A stretch of 59,602 nucleotides of DNA, taken from assembly GCA_947466005.1 (NCBI GenBank), contig CANIBV010000001.1, forward strand, positions 1 through 59,602, given 5' to 3'. Each line of letters starts with the position of its first letter. Position 1 is the first letter of the stretch. Under the pieces are notes generated by a model that was not told where the DNA came from, searched no databases, and was given only the letters and a program-made list of their open reading frames with translations. The stretch comes from Spartobacteria bacterium (GTDB lineage Bacteria > Verrucomicrobiota > Verrucomicrobiia > Chthoniobacterales > UBA6821). The translations under genes and the position numbers were made by a program. Shown here in pieces: positions 17,218 to 24,539 of this stretch.

Positions 17218-17970
17218 ATGCCCACGCCACACACTCATCAATCCTCCCTCACCCATCGATCAGGAGGATTCGGGCTCATGGCAGCAGCCTGGCGAGCAGC
17301 CCTGACAGCCCTGAAGGCCAATCTGATTCCCGGCCTGCTTCTTCAGGCGCTCATGGCAGGCATGGCACTTGCCTACCTTTTTCATCAACCTTCCCGGGCT
17401 GCCTTTGAGGATCTTGCCATTCTACGTTCTCGATGGGGGCTCCTCTTCTCCTTCATCGGAACATCGCTCGCCTCCTCGATCTTTCCTGAAGTCTTGCGGC
17501 TTCTGCCCCCCAAGACGTATCAAAAGAGCCCTCAGGGGATTGCGGCGCGTCTCCTATTCGGCATCCCGTTCTGGGGACTCATCGGCATGCAGGTCGATCT
17601 CTTCTACCGCCTCCAGTACTTCCTCTTTGGCCCTTCCGACACCCTGCCGGTCATTGCAAAGAAAGTCTTGGTGGATGCTTTTATTTACTGCCCCCTGCTG
17701 GCGATTCCGCAAGCAGTCTGCGTCTTTCTCTGGAGGGATCACGGCTTCAACTTCCTAGGATTCCATGGACATCATCCCTTCCACTTCTATGCACTGAGAA
17801 TTTTCCCTGTGCTAATGGCCAATTGGATGGTTTGGATTCCCTTGATCACCATCATCTATTCGTTACCCCCTGCGCTTGAGATTCCGTTTTTCATCGTGGC
17901 CCAGTCATTCTGGGTCATGGTCTTCACGACACTCTCCATGAGAAAAAGGCACCCGCGCAATACCGACTAG
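17218..17970 (+). CDS. Mpv17/PMP22-like integral membrane protein
   Basis: 250 residues with about four or five hydrophobic segments after a polar N-terminus. The C-terminal half has the layout of the mostly eukaryotic Mpv17/PMP22 family: a Lys-x3-Asp helix with a following Pro (AKKVLVDAFIYCP, residues 147-159), then ANWMVWIPL (201-209), SLPPALEIPFF (215-225) and a final W-x7-LS (232-240), matching the family NWxVWPxxQxxNFxxVPxxxR...WxxxLS pattern except for the Gln/Asn. Mpv17 proteins are organelle inner-membrane channels; a bacterial role is unknown. The gene is monocistronic by spacing. The call rests on pattern recognition. Confidence 0.5.
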   Translation: MPTPHTHQSSLTHRSGGFGLMAAAWRAALTALKANLIPGLLLQALMAGMALAYLFHQPSRAAFEDLAILRSRWGLLFSFIGTSLASSIFPEVLRLLPPKTYQKSPQGIAARLLFGIPFWGLIGMQVDLFYRLQYFLFGPSDTLPVIAKKVLVDAFIYCPLLAIPQAVCVFLWRDHGFNFLGFHGHHPFHFYALRIFPVLMANWMVWIPLITIIYSLPPALEIPFFIVAQSFWVMVFTTLSMRKRHPRNTD

Positions 17971-18041
17971 CCCCTCTCCCTCTCCTGATTAGTATTAACT
18001 CCTCTCCCGTTTTAACAATCTACCATCACATCACCCTTCCC

Positions 18042-18902
18042 ATGGAACCAACACTACTTCAAATTCTATTTCTCGGCCTCGTTCAGGGGGCAGCTGAACT
18101 CCTCCCCGTCTCCAGCTCCGCCCATGTGATCGTCGCGGAGAAGTTGATGGGGCTTGATCCGGCCAGCCCATCCATGACCTTTCTTCTGGTCATGCTCCAC
18201 ACCGGCACCATGGTCGCCGTGATCGCCTATTTCTGGAAGGCTTGGAAGAGGACCTTCTTTGCCAGCAGAGAGAACTTTGGGTCCTCGATGAAGAATGTGG
18301 CGCTGGCCACCGTGGCAACACTGGCGGTTGGCCTGATACTCAAACTCCTCATCGAAAAGGTCCTGCTCCACGGCTCTAGCAAGGATGAGATGGAGGACCT
18401 CTTTGGTCATCTCCCGCTTGTTGGGGCGGCGCTTCTTACTGCCGGACTCTTAATTATCACGGCTGGTCATCTCCGGGGACGAAACGGCCAACGAGAACTC
18501 GGCATCCTCTCCTCATTCTGGATCGGAGTCTCACAAGGCATCTGCATCCCGTTCCGAGGACTCTCCCGCTCCGGAACAACTATTTCTGTTGGCATGCTCC
18601 AGGGGATCAATCGTCAGCGTGTCGAGGAGTTTAGCTTTGCCCTCGCCGTCGTCTTGACCCCTCCCGCCATCGCCAAGGAGCTTCTGCGTCTTCTGAAATC
18701 CCACACGGAGGAAGGCGCCCCTCATCATCTCCTTCACCTTCTCGGCCCGGGCCTCTTCGGCATGGTGGGAGCCTTCATTGCTGGCCTGCTGGCCCTGAAG
18801 CTCCTCTCAAGTTGGCTCGAGAAAGGGCACTGGGCATGGTTCGGCTATTACTGCATTGCCTTTGCCTGCTATGTTTTCTTTCTCGCATCACGCGGCTATT
18901 AA
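18042..18902 (+). CDS. uppP: Undecaprenyl-diphosphatase UppP/BacA
   Basis: An integral membrane phosphatase that recycles undecaprenyl diphosphate to the monophosphate carrier used for peptidoglycan and O-antigen, and confers bacitracin tolerance. 286 residues with about eight hydrophobic segments. The two catalytic regions are present: GAAELLPVSSSAH near the start (the QGxxExxPxSSSxH motif) and FRGLSRSGTT in the second half (usual PGxSRSG). The usual Pro-Gly before SRSG reads Arg-Gly-Leu, a mild deviation. It is followed by lipoprotein genes on the same strand. Confidence 0.93.
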   Translation: MEPTLLQILFLGLVQGAAELLPVSSSAHVIVAEKLMGLDPASPSMTFLLVMLHTGTMVAVIAYFWKAWKRTFFASRENFGSSMKNVALATVATLAVGLILKLLIEKVLLHGSSKDEMEDLFGHLPLVGAALLTAGLLIITAGHLRGRNGQRELGILSSFWIGVSQGICIPFRGLSRSGTTISVGMLQGINRQRVEEFSFALAVVLTPPAIAKELLRLLKSHTEEGAPHHLLHLLGPGLFGMVGAFIAGLLALKLLSSWLEKGHWAWFGYYCIAFACYVFFLASRGY

Positions 18903-18921
18903 GAGGTACACATCAGAAACG

Positions 18922-19323
18922 ATGAAACGCCCCCATCTCCTCCCTCTCGTCACACTCCTCAGCGCGATCCTTCTAGTCGGTTGTTCGACTGGCCAGAACA
19001 AGGAGACTCTTTTGAGCGCCGCTGGCTTTCGTACTGTGATTCCAACGACCCAGAAGCAGATTGCCCAACTGAAGACTCTTCCTCAGTTAAAGGTCATACC
19101 CGTGACAAAAAACGGAAAGACAGTCTTCATGTTTGCGGATTCAACCCGCAACGTGCTGCTCATCGGCAACCAGAAACAGTACACTGCTTACCAACAGTAC
19201 GCCCTACAGTATAAGATTCAACAGGACAAACTGGCTACTGCCTCCCTCAACGCTGATGCAGATAACGAATGGGGTGCCTGGGGTGGCATGGGTGGGGCAT
19301 TCTGGGGTCCTTGCTTTTATTAA
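18922..19323 (+). CDS. Putative lipoprotein, first of a tandem pair
   Basis: A 133-residue lipoprotein: signal peptide with lipobox LLVGC (Cys near residue 22), then a small domain beginning ETLLSAAGFRTVIPTT, a predicted beta pair KVIPVTKNGKTVFMFADSTRNVLLIG, a charged helix, and a Gly/Trp-rich tail ending near GGAFWGPCFY. ATG at 18922 sits 20 bases after uppP. The next gene is a clear paralogue in the same order. No function is known. Confidence 0.8.
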   Translation: MKRPHLLPLVTLLSAILLVGCSTGQNKETLLSAAGFRTVIPTTQKQIAQLKTLPQLKVIPVTKNGKTVFMFADSTRNVLLIGNQKQYTAYQQYALQYKIQQDKLATASLNADADNEWGAWGGMGGAFWGPCFY

Positions 19324-19332
19324 TCTGACATC

Positions 19333-19740
19333 ATGATGCCTCTTACCATCACAGGAAGGGCGGTTCTCCTGCTCTCGCTGATCGGCCTAACGGCGTGCTC
19401 CAATCTCGGAGAGAAGCGTACACTGCTTGCCTCAGCCGGCTTCAAGACATTTCCCGCCACTACCCCAGCGCAGCTTTCCAAATTGCATTCCATCAAGTCG
19501 GGTAAGGTCGTTCCGGTGAATGGAAAGAAAGGAACCGTCTATGTTTTTGCAGACACATCCAGGAAAGCACTCTTGATCGGTACCCCCGCCCAGTATCAGA
19601 CCTACCGGGCACTGAAGCTGAAACAGCAGAAGATCGACGAGCAGCTTCTGGATTCCCAAGTCAATATGGATAACGCTGATTGGAATGCCTTCGGGGATGA
19701 ATCCGGTTGGGGCTGGGGTGTCGCCTCCGACCCAATGTAA
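19333..19740 (+). CDS. Putative lipoprotein, second of a tandem pair
   Basis: A 135-residue paralogue of the preceding gene, starting 9 bases after it. Shared marks are a lipobox (LTAC, Cys near 22), RTLLASAGFKTFPATT, KVVPVNGKKGTVYVFADTSRKALLIG, the following YQxYxxLKxxQQKID helix and a Trp/Gly-rich acidic tail. The two are roughly a third to a half identical by eye, so this is an old duplication. The pattern fits a conserved envelope protein of unknown role. Confidence 0.8.
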   Translation: MMPLTITGRAVLLLSLIGLTACSNLGEKRTLLASAGFKTFPATTPAQLSKLHSIKSGKVVPVNGKKGTVYVFADTSRKALLIGTPAQYQTYRALKLKQQKIDEQLLDSQVNMDNADWNAFGDESGWGWGVASDPM

Positions 19741-19769
19741 AGATCAAGGGGAATACCAGAAGAACCAAA

Positions 19770-19793
19770 GGTCACACCGGGGGTCAGACCGGG
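19770..19793. repeat. Tandem 12-base repeat
   Basis: GGTCACACCGGG followed directly by GGTCAGACCGGG, differing at one base, in the 113-base gap between convergent genes. It sits in the loop of an imperfect inverted repeat (19750-19766 with 19815-19828), so the gap may form a larger hairpin that terminates both genes. Confidence 0.5.
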
Positions 19794-19853
19794 CTTGATG
19801 GGATCTGAATTAGGGGTTCTGGTGTTCCATCAGATAGAATGCAGGAGCGCTGG

Positions 19854-20399
19854 CTACTCGCTGGGATGGTATTGGGAGATCTTCGTACCCTGCAGACCAA
19901 TCCCTGCCATGAGTCCCTTCTGGCCAAAGAAGAAGGCATAGATTCCTTTCTGTAGAGTGGTTGTGGAGAGTGAGGAGGAAAAACCCTCATCTGCCACCAC
20001 AAGACTTGGAGCTCCACCGACCTCAAATCCTCCGCTCTTGTTCAGATAATGCAAGGAGTGCTCATCCATAAAGAAGAGAGCGTAGGAAAACTTCTGGATG
20101 CCCGCCTGTAGCCCGTAGGATGCGGCGCTAGAGTTGTAGTATCCGGAGACCCTGCCATCCTTGAAGAGAATCCCGTTACCTGTCTGCGCGCCAACCATGA
20201 AGCCGGCTTTGTATACATCAGGGAAAACTAGGACAGCGATGGCTTTGTCACCGATCTCCCGGGCCTTGTGGTTGTTGGCATAGAGATGATGCAGGGCTTT
20301 CTCTGATCTGTTCCTGAGTTCCCTCGCCGTCTCGGCATGAGCCGGCAGAGTCACAAAGATTGCTAGGAGAGCATAAAGGAGCGGGCGGAGTGCGTGCAT
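19854..20399 (-). CDS. Secreted Ysc84-like (lipid-binding) protein
   Basis: 181 residues with a signal peptide (cleavage near AHA-ETA, residue 22). The mature part has the Ysc84/SYLF-type pattern of bacteria: an alpha-helical start (ARELRNRSEKALHHLY), AIAVLVFPDVYKAGFMVG, GNGILFKDGRVSGYYNSSAASYGLQAG, and KGLMAGIGLQGTKIS near the end. Eukaryotic members bind phosphoinositides or actin; bacterial ones are periplasmic and uncharacterised. It is followed upstream on the same strand by a redoxin-like gene. Confidence 0.8.
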   Translation of the reverse strand: MHALRPLLYALLAIFVTLPAHAETARELRNRSEKALHHLYANNHKAREIGDKAIAVLVFPDVYKAGFMVGAQTGNGILFKDGRVSGYYNSSAASYGLQAGIQKFSYALFFMDEHSLHYLNKSGGFEVGGAPSLVVADEGFSSSLSTTTLQKGIYAFFFGQKGLMAGIGLQGTKISQYHPSE

Positions 20400-20431
20400 G
20401 GTGTGAGAGTTAGATTATTGTGTAAATAAAA

Positions 20432-20935
20432 TTAACGCCTGAGTTGCTCCTGCATCCCGGCATTGTTCATGATTAGGTCAAGAATGCGGTAACCTGGAAG
20501 CGGCTTGGTGCTGAGGCAGTCAAGATTCCCGTCGCGACCAATCACGGCGATCGCAAAACCCTTCTGAATATCATAAGCGGAGGCTATTGCTGCCGGATCA
20601 TTGATCAGGATGAAGGGGATATTCGATCGGATGCGCCCTCCCTCGGAGGTGAAAGCCGCAAAGCAGAGGATTCCCTGGGCGGCCAGACGTTCATAAGTGC
20701 CTCGCAGTTCGCCCATCTGACGGCGGAATGACCTGTCTCTCGGAGAAGTGGCGATCAAAAGCACCACGGGTTTCCCCCGGAGAGAGGAAAGGAAGATATT
20801 CCGACCGGCGGAAGCGCCGCCGACAAAGGAAGGGGCAGCATTCACAACAGAGGCGTCCTTGGCCCCGGCGATCCCGGCAGTGAAGACTAGTGCAAGGGCG
20901 GCAAGGAGCACCGCGGATCGGAAGGACAGAGGCAT
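20432..20935 (-). CDS. Secreted thioredoxin-fold-like protein without a Cys pair
   Basis: 167 residues with a signal peptide (to about residue 25). The order LSSLRGKPVVLLIATSPRD, a helix (RQMGELRGTYERLAAQG), ILCFAAFTSE and GFAIAVIGRDGNLDCL looks like a redoxin or thioredoxin fold, but the CxxC site is absent (ATSPRD lies where it should be). It may be a structural or binding member of the fold, or a DUF4174-like protein. Function unknown. Confidence 0.55.
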   Translation of the reverse strand: MPLSFRSAVLLAALALVFTAGIAGAKDASVVNAAPSFVGGASAGRNIFLSSLRGKPVVLLIATSPRDRSFRRQMGELRGTYERLAAQGILCFAAFTSEGGRIRSNIPFILINDPAAIASAYDIQKGFAIAVIGRDGNLDCLSTKPLPGYRILDLIMNNAGMQEQLRR

Positions 20936-20974
20936 GGCGGAAAAGGAAGAACGGAAGAGCGATCAACGTCGACC

Positions 20975-21535
20975 TTAGACGGTCATCAGCTCCGCTTCCT
21001 TGGTGGTCACATGCTTGTCGATTGCCTCGACCTGCTTATCCGTGAGCTTCTGAATCTCCTTTTCTGCGCGCTCAAGATCATCCTCGGTGATGACGCCTTC
21101 CTTCTGGAGTTTCTTGGAGCCCTCCATCGCCTCGCGACGGCAGGCCCGGACTCGGACGCGTGTCTCCTCGGAGATCTTGTTGATCGTGCGCACCAAGTCC
21201 TTGCGGCGCTCTTCGGAAAGCTCCGGGATGCGGAGGCGGATGAGCTTGCCGTCGACGGCGGGGTTGATCCCGATCTTGCTCTCCTGAATCGCCCGCTCGA
21301 TGTCCTGCGTCGTGCCGGCGTCAAAGGGCTGGATCACAAGCAGGCGGGGCTCGGGTGACGTGATGAGGGCCAACTGCTTCAGCTTCATGCTGCTGCCGTA
21401 GGCGGTAACATCGATGTTCTCGACCAAGGCCGGGGACGCCTTTCCGGTGCGGATGGCATTGAACTCATGCATCATGAATTCCGCGGCTTTTTCCATGCCG
21501 GCTTCGGCTTCAAACAGTACTTCTTCGGCGCTCAT
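20975..21535 (-). CDS. frr: Ribosome recycling factor
   Basis: A 186-residue RRF that, with EF-G, splits post-termination ribosomes. Visible are the N-terminal helix, FNAIRTGKASPALVENIDVTAYG (in parts), LALITSPEPRLLVIQPFD, NPAVDGKLIRLRIPELSEERRKDLVRTINK and the C-terminal charged helix, all typical. It follows pyrH by 11 bases in a leftward operon, the usual pyrH-frr order. Confidence 0.97.
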   Translation of the reverse strand: MSAEEVLFEAEAGMEKAAEFMMHEFNAIRTGKASPALVENIDVTAYGSSMKLKQLALITSPEPRLLVIQPFDAGTTQDIERAIQESKIGINPAVDGKLIRLRIPELSEERRKDLVRTINKISEETRVRVRACRREAMEGSKKLQKEGVITEDDLERAEKEIQKLTDKQVEAIDKHVTTKEAELMTV

Positions 21536-21546
21536 AGTGTGTGTGG

Positions 21547-22296
21547 TTATTTGGCTGGTTTGTCGTCGCAGACGAGGGTTCCGATCGCTTCCCCCCTCAC
21601 AGCACGAAGGATATTCTCCGGATCGGACATGTCAAAAACGATGATCGGCATGGCGTTGTCCATGCAGAGTGAAAAAGCTGTCGAGTCCATAACTTCAAGA
21701 CGGCGCGCAAGGGCGTCGGAATAGGTCAGGGTGGCGAAGCGTGTGGCTTCGGGGTTCTTCTTGGGGTCGCTGTCGTAGATGCCGTCCACCTTGGTGGCTT
21801 TGAGGATGACCTCGGCACCAATTTCGTTGGCGCGGAGTGCCGCCGTGGTATCTGTGGAGAAGAAAGGATTCCCGGTGCCGGCCACAAAGATCACGATGTG
21901 GCCGTTCTCAAGGTGGCGGATCGCTTTGCGGACGATGAAGGGCTCGGCGACGTTATTCATCTGGATCGCCGTCTGGACGCGTGTCGAGTGTCCTAGGTCC
22001 TCGAGGGCACTCATCAGCGCCATTCCGTTGATCACAGTGGCCAGCATGCCCATGTAGTCAGCCGTGGCGCGATTCATTCCGCGATGGCTTGCTGCTAGGC
22101 CGCGCCAGATATTTCCGCCACCGACGACAACGGCCACTTCGATACCCATTTTGCGAACTTCGGCGATGGAGGCCGCTACCCTCTGGACAATCTGAGGAGA
22201 AACACTGTCGCTGCTGCCAGATTCTTTCAGGGCCTCACCGCTGATCTTAAGGACAATGCGTCTGTACTTGGAGGGCATTTTTTTGGGATCGGGCAT
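21547..22296 (-). CDS. pyrH: UMP kinase
   Basis: Phosphorylates UMP to UDP; a hexameric amino-acid-kinase fold enzyme, GTP-activated and UTP-inhibited in bacteria. 249 residues with RRIVLKISGEALKESG, VVVGGGNIWRG, TADYMGMLATVINGMAL, FVAGTGNPFFSTDTTAALRA and KATKVDGIYDSDPKKNP, all diagnostic. A short N-terminal extension precedes; ATG 22269 is an alternative start. frr follows; tsf and rpsB, its usual upstream partners, are not here. Confidence 0.97.
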   Translation of the reverse strand: MPDPKKMPSKYRRIVLKISGEALKESGSSDSVSPQIVQRVAASIAEVRKMGIEVAVVVGGGNIWRGLAASHRGMNRATADYMGMLATVINGMALMSALEDLGHSTRVQTAIQMNNVAEPFIVRKAIRHLENGHIVIFVAGTGNPFFSTDTTAALRANEIGAEVILKATKVDGIYDSDPKKNPEATRFATLTYSDALARRLEVMDSTAFSLCMDNAMPIIVFDMSDPENILRAVRGEAIGTLVCDDKPAK

Positions 22297-22576
22297 GGGA
22301 GAAGATCAAACCGCAGGAAGAGGCCAAGGCAAAGGCAAATTATAGAGTAATAATCCAGAACTCCGAAGTTGGCAGTGATGGGTTGGCCCAAGATGCTCGC
22401 TAATAGGAGTCGCGAAAGTGCCGAGGCGTATCTTTAGATACAGCGAACACTAATAATCCTCCTTTGCGGTCAGGTGATTGCATCAAATCGCTCCGTTCAA
22501 CTCTGGAGTTCAGGATAAAGTCCTCGGCAGATATCGGAAGGAGTCCCACTGGCCCGACTCTTTGGCCTAGTTGTCA
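22297..22576. other. 280-base intergenic region with a small hairpin
   Basis: The gap lies between pyrH and fmt, both leftward, and holds no plausible reading frame. GTATC-TTTA-GATAC (22428-22441) can form a short stem, and AACTCTGGAGTT near 22500 is another small palindrome. A pyrH promoter should be here but none is convincing by eye, and no known RNA motif is recognised. Confidence 0.35.
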
Positions 22577-23518
22577 TTAGTGCCTACTCATGACCATCAG
22601 CGCATGCCCTCGAGCAAAGGCCGAGGAGTGCATCTTCCCACTCCCCTCAGGCTGGATCATTCCGAGTAATAGTCCCCCTTCACCACAGGCAACAAGGATG
22701 CCCCGGGAATCCACTCTTAGAATGGTCCCCGGAGTGCCGGAGACTCGGCGCGCAACAATGGCGGAATGGATTTTCACAGTCATGGCGACGCCTAAGGCGG
22801 AAGGAAGGTCGGCCACGGCAGCAGGACGGGACTGAAGGGAACGAATTTTCCTTTCCAGCACAAGTGCCGGAAGTTGCCAGTCCAGCAACGATTCTTCACG
22901 ACCGATTTTTCCAGTGATCGTGGCGGATCCATGGTCCTGAATAATTCGTGGTGCATTGCGCGCAGCAAGGAGTTCCAAGGACTCCTCCAAGGCTACGGGA
23001 GCCAGTTCCGCGAGACGGTCTGAGAGGGAGGTAGCCGTTTCCCGACGGCGTAGGAGGAGGCGCTTTTCAAGGAGAATGTCTCCCGTATCCAGCCCTTCTG
23101 CCATGTACATGATCGTGATGCCGCTCTCTTTGTCTCCGGAGGCAATGACGGCTTGGATCGGAGAGGCTCCGCGGTGACGGGGTAGCAGCGAGGCGTGGAT
23201 ATTGAGACAGGCAAGAGAGGGTGCCTTAAGGAGCTCACGTGGAAGAATGCGACCATAGGCCATCGTGACCATGACTTCAGGAGCAAGAGAGTGAACCCAC
23301 TCAATCACCTCGGGAAGACGCGGGGACTCTGGCTGAAGAAGAGCTACAGAAGGGGCCAGTTGCATCAACTCCCCCTTGATGGCAGGGGCCCTGAGTTCGC
23401 GGCGGCGGCCAGCGGGCCGGTCGGGCTGGGTCAGGACTCCGACCAATGTGTGATGTCTGGCAAGGGAGCGGAGCGAGGGGATGCCGATATTCCCTGTGCC
23501 GGCGAAAAGAACACGCAT
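22577..23518 (-). CDS. fmt: Methionyl-tRNA formyltransferase
   Basis: Transfers formyl from 10-formyl-THF to Met-tRNAfMet for translation initiation. 313 residues, normal length. Features include RVLFAGTGNIGIPSL at the N-terminus, the catalytic segment NIHASLLPRHRGASPIQ (Asn and His near 107-110), GLDTGDILLEK with the active-site Asp, and a C-terminal beta-barrel. The def gene usually next to it is absent. It follows a zinc-ribbon gene closely (6 bases). Confidence 0.95.
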   Translation of the reverse strand: MRVLFAGTGNIGIPSLRSLARHHTLVGVLTQPDRPAGRRRELRAPAIKGELMQLAPSVALLQPESPRLPEVIEWVHSLAPEVMVTMAYGRILPRELLKAPSLACLNIHASLLPRHRGASPIQAVIASGDKESGITIMYMAEGLDTGDILLEKRLLLRRRETATSLSDRLAELAPVALEESLELLAARNAPRIIQDHGSATITGKIGREESLLDWQLPALVLERKIRSLQSRPAAVADLPSALGVAMTVKIHSAIVARRVSGTPGTILRVDSRGILVACGEGGLLLGMIQPEGSGKMHSSAFARGHALMVMSRH

Positions 23519-23524
23519 GGCAAA

Positions 23525-23761
23525 CTAGTGCCCGAAAGAAGATGGGATTCCGGAGGTGCTGCTACTCGTTGCGGCACGGGCCATCACCATGTCGGCGGCG
23601 CTAACCTCACGATGCCCCAACGATGAGGAACACCCCGTGCAGAGATAGTCGTAGATTTCCTTGTCCGGGAGGACGAGGAGTAACGACTCACGCACCGGCA
23701 TGGCACGGGCGCACTTCTGGCAGTACAAGGAGGATGCCCGGAGGTTCTCGAATTGGCTCAT
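23525..23761 (-). CDS. Small zinc-ribbon protein
   Basis: 78 residues with two knuckles, YCQKCARAMPV (Cys14/Cys17) and YLCTGCSSSLGH (two Cys near 41-44), a rubredoxin-like or zinc-ribbon arrangement, then a Ser/Thr/Met tail. It sits between the NMP kinase and fmt on the same strand, the three forming a likely operon. No known function. Confidence 0.65.
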   Translation of the reverse strand: MSQFENLRASSLYCQKCARAMPVRESLLLVLPDKEIYDYLCTGCSSSLGHREVSAADMVMARAATSSSTSGIPSSFGH

Positions 23762-23812
23762 AAGCGGATCGCTGAAAAAGCCCGTGTTGGAAAACAGCTG
23801 GAATCGCCCTCC

Positions 23813-24418
23813 CTATTCCCTCTCCAGAGTTCCTGTCTCCTCCAGCAACCCTTTGAGGATCTTGTGAACAACCTCTATCGGAGTCAGGGAGGCGTCGATA
23901 TCATGACGAGTCACCCCGGAGTAGTGCTGCAGCATCGGCTTGGATTCAGAATCGTATGTGGCCAAGCGATGGCGGATGATCTCCTCGTTAGCGTCATCAA
24001 GGCGATTGTCACGCAGGGCTCGCTTTTTGAGACGGGCCACCAGTTTGTCGCGGTCAGGGCAGGAGAGATGGAATACCCGGCGAACCTCAATATGCATCTC
24101 CATGAGGATGGCCTGGGAGACATTACGTGGGATGCCGTCGAGAATGAGGTAATCACGCTCGGGCTTGAACTTGCCGGAATCAACAGTCTTTCGGATCGAC
24201 TCATGCCAGAGCCTGACGGTCATCTCGTCGGGAACGAGTTGTCCCTTGCTTGAATATTCGAGGAATTCCGCACCCAGCTGGCTGGCGGGGTCAAGAGAGC
24301 GAAAGACATCTCCGCAGGCGCAATGATAGAAGCCGGGGATCTTTCCAATAATCTTGCCCTGAGTTCCCTTTCCACTTCCGGGAGCTCCAAAAATCAAAAT
24401 GGTACGATAGCGTGTCAT
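23813..24418 (-). CDS. Nucleoside monophosphate kinase, adenylate kinase family
   Basis: 201 residues with the P-loop FGAPGSGKGTQ (residues 10-20), an NMP-binding GDVFRS, GQLVPDEM, DGIPRNVSQA (usual DGFPR) and DNRLDDANEEIIRHRLATYDSE. The LID is short and the DxRLDDxxExIxxRLxTY segment resembles UMP/CMP kinases and short adenylate kinases more than the long-LID bacterial Adk. It is probably the cell's adenylate kinase or a broad NMP kinase; I leave the symbol blank. It is the first gene of the leftward kinase/zinc-ribbon/fmt group. Confidence 0.85.
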   Translation of the reverse strand: MTRYRTILIFGAPGSGKGTQGKIIGKIPGFYHCACGDVFRSLDPASQLGAEFLEYSSKGQLVPDEMTVRLWHESIRKTVDSGKFKPERDYLILDGIPRNVSQAILMEMHIEVRRVFHLSCPDRDKLVARLKKRALRDNRLDDANEEIIRHRLATYDSESKPMLQHYSGVTRHDIDASLTPIEVVHKILKGLLEETGTLERE

Positions 24419-24481
24419 GAGTACTAGGATTTATAGGCAGTCCGGAATTTAAAATCAATGTCATCATGCCCAAGAGCCCAG

Positions 24482-24510
24482 TTGACAAGCAGTGGGATTG
24501 GGAGATTACA
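24482..24510 (+). promoter_or_regulatory. Possible promoter of the first pilB gene
   Basis: TTGACA (24482-24487), then a weak -10 (ATTACA after 17 bases). It lies upstream of ATG 24540 and would overlap an alternative GTG start at 24492, which favours the ATG. Only the -35 is convincing. Confidence 0.35.
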
Positions 24511-24539
24511 TCAGCACTCCCTCAGTACCCTCCCCCACC

